A stretch of DNA of 10,794 nucleotides, taken from NCBI GenBank assembly GCA_003506995.1, contig DNXB01000021.1, forward strand, positions 1 to 10,794, read 5' to 3'. Of the stretch, positions 1-6,069 are shown in pieces. Position 1 is the stretch's first letter. Each line of letters starts with the position of its first letter. The position numbers and the translations under genes are program-made. This DNA comes from Verrucomicrobiales bacterium. Its GTDB lineage: Bacteria; Verrucomicrobiota; Verrucomicrobiia; Verrucomicrobiales; Verrucomicrobiaceae. The notes beneath the pieces were generated by a model. The model saw only the letters and a list, made by a program, of their open reading frames with translations. It was not told where the DNA came from and ran no database searches.

Positions 1-861
1 GCCATCGGACGCGAGACGATGCAGCCCATCGCGGATTTCCTCGACCGCAACGGCAGGGAGAAGCCGTTTTTCCTCTGGTATGCGCCCTACCTGCCGCATC
101 AGCCGCATGATTCGCCGCCGCGTTATTTTGACCTGCATCGCCAGCGTGGCGCGGCGGAGCACCGCATCCCGTATCTGGCTTCCATCAGCCAGTTTGACGA
201 CACGGTGGGCGAGCTGCTGGCGATGATCGAGCAGCGCGGACTCGCGGACAACACGCTCGTCATTTTCGTCGCAGACAACGGCTGGACGCCCGGCACCGAG
301 CGCATGAAGAAGAACCCGCAGGAGTTTGCGCACACGCATGAGAGCAAATACTCGCCCTTCGAGGACGGCCTGCGCACGCCGATCCTCATCCGCTGGCCCG
401 GACACACCAAGGCGGCCACGCATGAGCAGCTCGTGAGCAGCGTGGACTTGCTGCCGACTGTGCTGGACGCCATCGGCAAACCCGATGTCATCGCGAATCT
501 TCCAGGCCGTAGTTTGTGGGACGCGGCGATTGGCACGGCGAAACTCGCCGACCAGCCGGTCTTTGGAGAGATCTATCCCGGTGACGCATCGAGCCTCGGG
601 CAGCCATCGCGTGACATCGCGTATCGCTGGATTCGTGACGGGCGGCACAAGCTGATCGTGCCGCATTCTCAGCAAAAAAAGACCGCCTGGGGTGATTACC
701 TCGCCGAAACCGCGCTCTACGATCTGGTCAGTGATCCGGGTGAGAAGATCAACCTCGCCCTGAAGCCAGAACACACCGGCAAAGTGAAAAGCCTCATGCT
801 CAAACTCGATGCCTGGTGGACGCCTGGAGACGATTCCAAGCTGCTCAAGCCAGGACCGTGA
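1..861 (+). CDS. Sulfatase, C-terminal part (5' end outside window)
   Basis: C-terminal 286 residues of a type I (formylglycine-dependent) sulfatase of the alkaline phosphatase superfamily, which hydrolyses sulfate esters, probably on a glycan. The reading frame is open from base 1, so the N-terminal part with the nucleophile motif CxPxR lies off the left edge. Visible are PFFLWYAPYLPHQPH (nt 64-108, a catalytic-histidine strand), FVADNGW (Asp at nt 274-276, Asn at 277-279, metal ligands in the family), a Lys at nt 346-348 followed by EDGLRTPILIRWPG, and VSSVDLLPTVLDAIG. The C-terminal subdomain ends with LYDLVSDPGEKINLA, the usual sulfatase C-terminal strand. Unlike the other intact sulfatases here it has no lysine-rich tail. 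The stop at 859-861 lies 16 bases before the next gene on the same strand, so the two are probably co-transcribed. The family is secure; the substrate is unknown. Confidence 0.93.
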   Translation, partial: AIGRETMQPIADFLDRNGREKPFFLWYAPYLPHQPHDSPPRYFDLHRQRGAAEHRIPYLASISQFDDTVGELLAMIEQRGLADNTLVIFVADNGWTPGTERMKKNPQEFAHTHESKYSPFEDGLRTPILIRWPGHTKAATHEQLVSSVDLLPTVLDAIGKPDVIANLPGRSLWDAAIGTAKLADQPVFGEIYPGDASSLGQPSRDIAYRWIRDGRHKLIVPHSQQKKTAWGDYLAETALYDLVSDPGEKINLALKPEHTGKVKSLMLKLDAWWTPGDDSKLLKPGP

Positions 862-877
862 TCCCCACCTGCTCTCG

Positions 878-1729
878 ATGAAAAAGCTCTCCTGGATACT
901 TGGCCTGGTGCTGATCACCCGCATCGCCCCGCTCTGCGCCGCCGAGCAACCCATCGTGCTCTGGCCGGATGGCGCTCCAGGAGCACTCGGCACCACTGCG
1001 AAGGATATTCCGACGCTCACGCCATATCTCCCAGCGAAATCGAGCAGCGCGGCGATGCTTCTCATCCCCGGCGGCAGCTACAGCGGCATTTATGAAGGAC
1101 AGGCCGAGCCATTCGCGCTTTGGCTGAATGAGCAGGGCATCACCGTCTTCGTGCTGCGTTACCGGCTCGGCAGCGCGGGCTATCGTTATCCCGCGCAGCT
1201 TCAGGATGCCGTTGAGGCGATGCGTCAGGTGCGCGGCAGTGCCGCGAAGTGGCAGATCGACCCGCAACGCATCGGCGTGATGGGTTTCTCCGCTGGCGGT
1301 CATCTCGTCTCCACGCTCATCAACCGGCCCGAGGACGGCCTGATCCTCGGCAGTGATCGCACGGTCAGTCCGCGCCCCGATCTCGCCATCCTCTGCTATC
1401 CCGTCATTAGCATGATCACGAAACCGCACGCCACCTCGCGCAAGATGCTCATCGGCGATCAACCCGACGAAAAACTCGTCCGCCAGACCTCCAGCGAGCT
1501 GCAAGTGAAGCCCGGCCTGCCGCCCGTCTTCCTCTGGCACACGATGGAAGACAAAATGGTTCCCGTGGAGCACGCCCAGCTCTACGCCGCCGCCTTGCAT
1601 CAAAACAACGTCCCCCACGAACACCACCTCTACCAGCACGGCGACCACGGCACCGGTCTCATGGGCACCCAGCACCCGTGGTTCGCCGATTTGCTCTTCT
1701 GGCTGAAGGCGCGGGGGGTTGTGAGGTAG
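878..1729 (+). CDS. Secreted alpha/beta hydrolase, esterase-like (BD-FAE / acetylxylan-esterase type)
   Basis: 283-residue predicted exported serine hydrolase. I chose ATG 878, not the longer in-frame start at 809 that overlaps the sulfatase. The shorter start gives a proper signal peptide (MKKLSWILGLVLI, hydrophobic to about residue 19, likely cleaved after CAA near 22). Catalytic elements are visible: an oxyanion-type IPGGSY (residues 63-68), the nucleophile elbow GFSAGG (136-141, Ser138), an acid in MEDKMVP (Asp225) and a histidine in HGDHGTGL (probably His257). The length fits small carbohydrate or lipid esterases, and family members near glycan-degradation genes often remove acetyl or feruloyl groups. 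Its place directly after a sulfatase fits that role, but deacetylation is inference. Peptidase or lipase activity cannot be excluded. No clear Shine-Dalgarno sequence precedes the start. Confidence 0.88.
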   Translation: MKKLSWILGLVLITRIAPLCAAEQPIVLWPDGAPGALGTTAKDIPTLTPYLPAKSSSAAMLLIPGGSYSGIYEGQAEPFALWLNEQGITVFVLRYRLGSAGYRYPAQLQDAVEAMRQVRGSAAKWQIDPQRIGVMGFSAGGHLVSTLINRPEDGLILGSDRTVSPRPDLAILCYPVISMITKPHATSRKMLIGDQPDEKLVRQTSSELQVKPGLPPVFLWHTMEDKMVPVEHAQLYAAALHQNNVPHEHHLYQHGDHGTGLMGTQHPWFADLLFWLKARGVVR

Positions 1730-1785
1730 ATTGTACTGGCATGTCGGTATCAAACTGGATAAATGGCGAAGTCTGATTCTTCTTT

Positions 1786-2235
1786 GTGTCGATTATCGGC
1801 CACATCTTTATCCTATTCTTTCTGTTGATGCTCAGCGGCGACATCGCCGCAATTGCAGGGCACCGCGCTCAGATATTGAAACTTCCGGCAAGCAGCCTCG
1901 CCACGCTCACGCCGTTGCTTGTCTTTAGTGTGTATGTGCTTGGCGAGTTCCTGGTGGTCATACGAAGCCGTTCCGCGCATTGGATTCAGAGCCTTGTTCT
2001 CATCCTCATCATCATTTATCCAGCGGTGATTTATCAAGGATTCAGCCACGCCATCCAGACACCTGGAAGCTTGTCATCCATCGAGCTACAACGGTTTAAA
2101 AAACAGTTTGGGGTTCCCGTTGTCATGCAAAGCACCGAGATCGCCTTTGAAATTACCGTCGCGAAACGGGATTTCCGCCCTGAAATGGTTGAGTGGCTGA
2201 GTAAAAACGCAGCATCTGTGAGCAAAGAGCCGTGA
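1786..2235 (+). CDS. Small predicted membrane protein, three helices, unknown function
   Basis: 149-residue protein that I do not recognise. It starts at GTG 1786, the first start codon after an in-frame stop at 1774; the next ATG lies inside the first helix. Three hydrophobic segments are visible, at about residues 3-24, 38-59 and 67-84. A soluble tail of about 65 residues follows, with charged stretches such as RFKKQFG and KRDFRPEMVEWLSK. No catalytic motif stands out. The tail is followed by ordinary intergenic sequence. The two 60-base lines I counted (1801-1860 and 2101-2160) have 30 and 29 G+C, about 49%, against 37 of 60 in a comparable line of the sulfatase at 5491. It therefore looks compositionally different from its neighbours. 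The hydrophobic pattern argues that it is a real gene. A role with the sulfatases is not indicated. Confidence 0.68.
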   Translation: MSIIGHIFILFFLLMLSGDIAAIAGHRAQILKLPASSLATLTPLLVFSVYVLGEFLVVIRSRSAHWIQSLVLILIIIYPAVIYQGFSHAIQTPGSLSSIELQRFKKQFGVPVVMQSTEIAFEITVAKRDFRPEMVEWLSKNAASVSKEP

Positions 2236-2263
2236 CTCATTCATCCCCTATCCGCACAACTTC

Positions 2264-2880
2264 CTGACACATCCCCGCTCCTCCCGCATTTCCCAGAGCA
2301 CCATGAAAACCGCGCTGCTCTGTCTCTCCCTCTTCGCCCTTGGCCCGACGCTCTTCTTGCCCTCCGAAGCCTTGGCGAAGGAGGGCGCGGCGAAGCCTCA
2401 CATCATCTTCGTGATGGCCGATGACATGGGCTGGGGACAGACCGGTTATCGTGGGCATCCGGTGTTGAAGACTCCGAACCTCGATGCGATGGCGGCGAAC
2501 GGGCTGCGCTTTGAGCGATTTTATGCGGGGAATCCGGTCTGCTCGCCGACACGGGCCACGGTGCTCACGGGACGCACGAATGATCGCGCAGGCGTGCTCA
2601 CGCATGGCTATGCGCTGCGCTTGCAGGAGAAGACCATCGCGCAGGCGCTGAAGGGCACGGGTATGTGACGGGACATTTCGGCCAGTGGCATCTCAACGGC
2701 CTCAAAGGGCCGGGCGCGCCGATTTTGAAGGACGATCCGCGCAGCCCGGGCGCGTTCGGATGCGATGAGTGGGTGTCGGTGACGAACTTCTTCGATCAAA
2801 ACCCGCTCATGAGCCGTGGCGGCGAGATCAAGGAGTTCACGGGCGACTCCTCCGACATCTCGGTCGGCGAGGCGGTGAAG
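2264..2880 (+). repeat. Direct repeat, copy A (matches 5453-6069)
   Basis: A stretch of about 617 bases that recurs in direct orientation at 5453-6069. It starts in the leader at CTGACACATCCCCGC, 39 bases before the start codon, and ends abruptly at GCGGTGAAG (2872-2880, against GCGGTAAAG at 6061-6069). Counting by eye over the coding part (2303-2880) I find about 39 substitutions and one missing base, roughly 93% identity. The match does not continue past 2880. Confidence 0.92.
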
Positions 2881-2886
2881 CGTTGA
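2303..2886 (+). pseudogene. Sulfatase pseudogene: frameshifted, 3'-truncated copy of the 5491 gene
   Basis: N-terminal part of a sulfatase nearly identical to that at 5491-6948: signal peptide, MADDMGWGQTGY, the nucleophile motif CSPTR and GRTNDRAG. One C is missing at about 2664 (GGGTATGTGAC here, GGGCTATGTGAC in the intact gene). The first frame therefore stops at 2668, and homology resumes in another frame through HFGQWHLNG to SVGEAVK. It then ends at 2880 and reaches a stop at 2884-2886. About 290 residues of the usual 485 are missing, including the second half of the active site. The conserved active-site Lys of FGKWH (residue 128 in the intact copy) is Gln here. Several other replacements (N to S, F to C, V to K) fit relaxed constraint. 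The signal peptide and nucleophile region are intact, so a short truncated product is possible but would not be an active sulfatase. Confidence 0.93.
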
Positions 2887-3157
2887 CCCCGATCAGTCGG
2901 CTGTTCAGCTCGGCGCGGTTCTCCGGCATGTACAAAGTGCCCAGTTCGAACTCCACCTGGCCGAGATTCGGCGGTTTCACTGACGCGGGTTCGATGACCA
3001 CCTCACCGGCTTTCCGCAGCGGTGCCTTGGCCGACGTTTGGGCCTCAGAGCTCGATCCAGCCATCCAAGCCAGCGCGAGTCCGAGCGGGAGAAGAAACCA
3101 TCGGCGATGGAGTGGTGGGGTTCTGCATTCCAGTATTCCACATCTCCATGACTCCAT
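2884..3157 (-). pseudogene. 3'-truncated fragment of an exported protein (possibly alpha/beta hydrolase)
   Basis: Minus-strand reading frame with an export-like start: RRWFLLPLGLALAWMAGSSS, then EAQTSAKAPLRKAG, then VEFELGTLYMPENRAELNSR and LIGV. It stops making sense at about 2884, exactly where the sulfatase repeat ends; beyond that the frame is only the antisense of the sulfatase copy. The ELGTLYMPENR segment resembles, from memory, the start of secreted alpha/beta hydrolases that read 'G.L.VPENR'. This is a weak assignment. The only ATG before the hydrophobic core is at 3157, within the octamer repeat, so the true start is uncertain; the frame is also open to a TTG at 3181. It lies on the same strand as, and 50 bases downstream of, the sulfatase at 3208-4584, and may once have closed that gene group. 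Confidence 0.55.
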
Positions 3158-3163
3158 TGCTCC
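3124..3163. repeat. Degenerate octamer repeat, five units, exact 8-base period
   Basis: Five consecutive 8-base units ending in YTCC: TGCATTCC, AGTATTCC, ACATCTCC, ATGACTCC and ATTGCTCC. The TCC triplets sit at 3129, 3137, 3145, 3153 and 3161. The repeat lies 3' of the minus-strand sulfatase and overlaps the presumed start of the truncated minus-strand fragment. On the other strand it reads GGAR plus four variable bases. A related stretch lies at 4716-4749. The whole stretch from 2887 to 3207 holds only the fragment described above and this repeat. Confidence 0.75.
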
Positions 3164-3207
3164 GCAGTAAAGATTCACCAATCATGGCGTCGCTGGGTAC
3201 ACATCCT

Positions 3208-4584
3208 TCACTTGGCCTTCTTTTTCTTCGCCTTCGTCTGCGGGCGGTCGGCCAAGGTTTCCGCGTTCACGGACTTCAGGTAGTTCGACAGCACCTCGAA
3301 CATCTCGCCTGTCTTCTCTGGCATCGTCGCGGCGAGGTTGTTCGCTTCACCGAGGTCTTTGGAGAGGTCGAACAACTCCTTCTCGCCCGTCTTCCAGTTC
3401 ACCACGAGCTTCAGGTCGCCGATGCGGATCGTGGAATGCGGCAGGGGAGCCAGATGCGGACGATGAAACACGAGACCGGGCAGGGCGCGCCGCACTTTTC
3501 CTTCGCCAGCATTTTCCAGCACCGTGCGGAAGCTGCCGCCATCGAGATCCGCAGGCAGCGCCGCCTGGCCGCCCGCGAGATCGTAAAATGTCGGCAGCAA
3601 GTCGTAGCCAGCCACCGGCTCGTGACTGACAGAGCCGGGCTTCACCCCAGGACCGCGCACGATGAAGGGCACGCGGATGCCGCCCTCGTAGAGATACTGT
3701 TTGCCCATGCGCAGCGGATGATTGTTCAGCGGCAGCGTCGTGTCGGTCCCTGCGTAGGTGCGGTTGCCGCCGTTGTCGGCCGTGAAGACGATGTGGGTGC
3801 TGCCCGCGATGCCGAGGCGGTCCACCTCGTCGAGCAATTGCGTCAGGCCGGTGTTCAAGTCCTCCAGCATCGCGGCGAAGGTGGGCGTGAACTGGCGCGT
3901 CGGTTTGCCCTTCGCGAGATACTTTTCGTTCGTCACCGAAAGCGCCTGATTCTGCCGATGCACGGCGTAGTGGCTGAGTTGCAAGTAGAACGGGCGCCGC
4001 TCTTTCACCTGCGTCGCCATGAACGCCATCGCGCGTTTGGTGAGCGTGCTGATGAGCTTCGGGTCATCCTTCACGGCATCGTCAAAACGATCCGGGCCCG
4101 CGCCGCCGGTGACGTTGCCGGTCATGCCATCGCTCGCGGCGTAGCCGCATTGCTCCGGCGTCGAGATCATGTCCTCGCCCCACTTGCCGAAGTGCGCGCA
4201 AACGTAGGCCGGGTTCGCCTGCTTGAGCGCCTGCGGCAGCGTCAGATGATCGGCGGGCACCCAGGTGCTCTTGAACTCCGTGCCGCGCTGCCGCGCCGGG
4301 GTCATGCCGTTTTGCAGACTGCGTCGCGTCGGCGTGCAGAGCGGACCGGGCGAATAACCGCTGGTGAAGCGCATCCCTTCACGCGCGAGGCGGTTCATCG
4401 CCGGTGTGTGGAAATAGGGCGTGGCTGACTCGGGAATGTCGGGATGCATGGGCTCCGACATCATCGGCCAGCCCTGGTCGTCGGTGAGGATGAGGATGAT
4501 GTTCGGCGGAGCGGCGGCGGTGGCGGTGACGGCGGTGACGGCGACCCAGAGGCCGATCAAGAGGGAGGTCAGGAGTTGTCTCAT
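3208..4584 (-). CDS. Exported type I sulfatase
   Basis: 458-residue sulfatase with a signal peptide (MRQLLTSLLIGLWVAVTAVT, likely cut after ATAAA near residue 25). Active-site elements appear in family order: metal-binding DD at 35-36 in LILTDDQGW, nucleophile motif CTPTR at 83-87 (Cys83 to be converted to formylglycine), Lys133 in HFGKWGED, His204 and His208 in LQLSHYAVH, Asp269-Asn270 in FTADNGG, and Lys294 in MGKQYLYEGGIRVP. The C-terminal subdomain contains KELFDLSKDLGEANNLA. The protein ends in a lysine-rich tail (TKAKKKKAK, 450-458). Length is normal for the family and no key residue is missing. Upstream on the same strand lies the TPR gene with a 177-base gap, so co-transcription is possible. 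An AAGG lies only two bases before the ATG, too close to be a convincing ribosome site. The preceding HFGKW context and EGGIRVP are typical of polysaccharide sulfatases; the substrate is unknown. Confidence 0.95.
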   Translation of the reverse strand: MRQLLTSLLIGLWVAVTAVTATAAAPPNIILILTDDQGWPMMSEPMHPDIPESATPYFHTPAMNRLAREGMRFTSGYSPGPLCTPTRRSLQNGMTPARQRGTEFKSTWVPADHLTLPQALKQANPAYVCAHFGKWGEDMISTPEQCGYAASDGMTGNVTGGAGPDRFDDAVKDDPKLISTLTKRAMAFMATQVKERRPFYLQLSHYAVHRQNQALSVTNEKYLAKGKPTRQFTPTFAAMLEDLNTGLTQLLDEVDRLGIAGSTHIVFTADNGGNRTYAGTDTTLPLNNHPLRMGKQYLYEGGIRVPFIVRGPGVKPGSVSHEPVAGYDLLPTFYDLAGGQAALPADLDGGSFRTVLENAGEGKVRRALPGLVFHRPHLAPLPHSTIRIGDLKLVVNWKTGEKELFDLSKDLGEANNLAATMPEKTGEMFEVLSNYLKSVNAETLADRPQTKAKKKKAK

Positions 4585-4715
4585 GGCCTTGTCTTCAACG
4601 TTCGATCAACGGAACAGAAATCACCTCTTCGTCCGCCGTGCGTGATTTCATCAAACGGTACCGCTCACCGGTTGCCTGTGCTCAGTGGTCAGTCGGACGG
4701 CTCACCGCCCACGAC

Positions 4716-4749
4716 TCCATCACTCCAGTCTCCTCTTCTCCCAATCTCC
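4716..4749. repeat. Second octamer-type repeat (TCC every 7-8 bases)
   Basis: TCC triplets fall at 4716, 4724, 4731, 4739 and 4747, spaced 8, 7, 8 and 8 bases, in ACTCCATCACTCCAGTCTCC and the bases after it. This is the same style as the stretch at 3124-3163. It sits in the 177-base gap between the minus-strand TPR gene and the sulfatase. The rest of that gap (4585-4715) shows nothing I can assign. Confidence 0.6.
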
Positions 4750-4761
4750 GCGCAAAGCGCG

Positions 4762-5319
4762 TCACCTCCTCCACGCCTTGCTCCACAGCACATACGTCTC
4801 ATGCATCGCGCGCTGTTCCAGCGGCGTCCATTCCAGCGTGCGTTCGTGCAGGGTCTTGTTCTCACCCAGACGTGGATCGCGTTGCACCGCGAGATCGTAG
4901 TTCTCCAGCGCGCGCTGCGTGTCCCCGGTGCCCCAGTAGCCCAGCACCAGCGAGTAGTAGTCGTAATGCGCCTCATGCCCGCTGAGTTTCGCCGCCTCCT
5001 CAAACTCGCGCACCGCCGCCGCGTAATCGCCCAGGTTGAAGTACGCCCAGCCCACCCGATTGCGCATCGGCGCCTTGCCATCGAGCGCCAGCGCCCGTTG
5101 CAGGTCGGCGCGCGCCTCCTCCTTGCGGCCCAGCAGCGCCAGCGTGTAGCCGCGATTGGAATACGCCTTCGCATCCTCCGCATTCGCCTGGATCTGTTTG
5201 TTGAGGATCTCCAGCTTCGGCGTCGTCTTTACCGGCGCTGGTGCCGCAGGTTCCGCCGCAGCGGCGGGCATGGACACGATCAGGCTCAGACAGAGCCAGG
5301 CAAAACGAGGAGCAATCAT
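4762..5319 (-). CDS. Exported TPR-repeat protein
   Basis: 185-residue predicted periplasmic protein. I chose ATG 5319, although the frame is open further upstream, because it gives a clear signal peptide (MIAPRFAWLCLSLIVSMPAA, cut near AAA at 20-22) and the upstream extension is only antisense of the sulfatase at 5491. After a Pro/Ala-rich linker come about three tetratricopeptide repeats: residues 51-83 (AYSNRGYTLALLGRKEEA), 84-115 (VGWAYFNLGDYAAAVREFEE) and 118-151 (LVLGYWGTGDTQRALENY). A charged C-terminal helix ends in LWSKAWRR. TPRs mediate protein-protein contacts, and the partner is unknown. It is divergent from the sulfatase at 5491 and upstream of the one at 3208, so it may be expressed with either. 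No enzymatic motif and no convincing Shine-Dalgarno are seen. Confidence 0.87.
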   Translation of the reverse strand: MIAPRFAWLCLSLIVSMPAAAAEPAAPAPVKTTPKLEILNKQIQANAEDAKAYSNRGYTLALLGRKEEARADLQRALALDGKAPMRNRVGWAYFNLGDYAAAVREFEEAAKLSGHEAHYDYYSLVLGYWGTGDTQRALENYDLAVQRDPRLGENKTLHERTLEWTPLEQRAMHETYVLWSKAWRR

Positions 5320-5490
5320 GGGGAGCGAGGGGTGGATCCTAAACGGGAGTGGAGAGCGAAGGCTTGCAAGTTGAGGGGATTGCGCAACCACCGAAGAAGC
5401 GCTCTGGCCGCTCGTCCTCGTCCACATTCGTCCGCAAGCACTCGAACAATCGCTGACACATCCCCGCCGCTTCAACGTTCCCAGCGCACC
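5320..5490. promoter_or_regulatory. Divergent intergenic region, presumed promoters for TPR gene and sulfatase
   Basis: 171 bases between start codons facing away from each other, so promoters for both directions should lie here. I cannot point to convincing -35/-10 pairs. Two short perfect palindromes, CTTGCAAG (5363-5370) and TTGCGCAA (5380-5387), lie 17 bases apart centre to centre and could be a protein-binding site. Such short palindromes also arise by chance. The last 38 bases belong to the direct repeat shared with 2264-2302. Confidence 0.35.
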
Positions 5491-6069
5491 ATGAAATTCA
5501 CGCTGCTCCGTCTCTCCCTCTTCGCCCTCTGCCCTACGCTCTTCTTGCCCTCCGAAGCCTTGGCGAAGGAGGGCGCGGCGAAGCCTCACATCATCTTCGT
5601 CATGGCCGATGACATGGGCTGGGGGCAGACGGGGTATCGCGGGCATCCGGTGCTGAAGACGCCGAACCTCGACGCGATGGCGGCGAACGGGCTGCGCTTT
5701 GAGCGATTTTATGCGGGGAATCCGGTCTGCTCGCCGACACGGGCCACGGTGCTCACGGGACGCACGAATGATCGCGCAGGCGTGCTCACGCATGGCTATG
5801 CGCTGCGGTTTCAGGAGAAGACCATCGCGCAGGCGCTGAAGGGCGCGGGCTATGTGACCGGGCATTTCGGCAAGTGGCATCTCAATGGCTTCAAAGGGCC
5901 TGGCGCGCCGATTTTGAAGGACGATCCGCGCAATCCCGGCACGTTCGGCTTCGATGAATGGGTCTCAGTGACGAACTTCTTCGATCAAAACCCGCTCATG
6001 AGCCGTGGCGGCGAGATCGTGGAGTTCACGGGCGATTCCTCCGACATCGCGGTGGGCGAGGCGGTAAAG
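5453..6069 (+). repeat. Direct repeat, copy B (matches 2264-2880)
   Basis: The partner of the direct repeat at 2264-2880. It spans 38 bases of leader plus the first 193 codons of the intact sulfatase. Bases 5674-5807 are identical to 2486-2619 without a single mismatch, while the rest of the coding repeat differs at about 9% of positions. Confidence 0.92.

Noticed and set aside
845..1753. 302-residue minus-strand open frame opposite the alpha/beta hydrolase
   Set aside because: Antisense shadow in high-GC DNA; the plus strand has the catalytic motifs and a signal peptide.
3022..4428. 468-residue plus-strand open frame opposite the minus-strand sulfatase
   Set aside because: His/Arg-rich antisense shadow with no motif; the minus strand has a complete sulfatase with all active-site residues.
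4444..5490. Long in-frame upstream extension of the sulfatase at 5491 (about 349 extra residues)
   Set aside because: It runs antisense through the TPR gene and the start of the minus-strand sulfatase and has an Arg/His-rich shadow composition. A clean signal peptide starts at 5491.
5501..5535. Lipoprotein signal in the sulfatase at 5491 (FALC)
   Set aside because: Leu directly before the Cys does not fit a lipobox; an ALA cleavage site follows.
5320..5880. Upstream extension of the TPR gene on the minus strand
   Set aside because: It is antisense of the sulfatase; the signal peptide at 5319 marks the real start.
2264..6069. Composite transposon bounded by the two direct repeats
   Set aside because: The repeats are coding and leader sequence of a sulfatase, without terminal inverted repeats, transposase or target duplication. 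Ordinary duplication is simpler.
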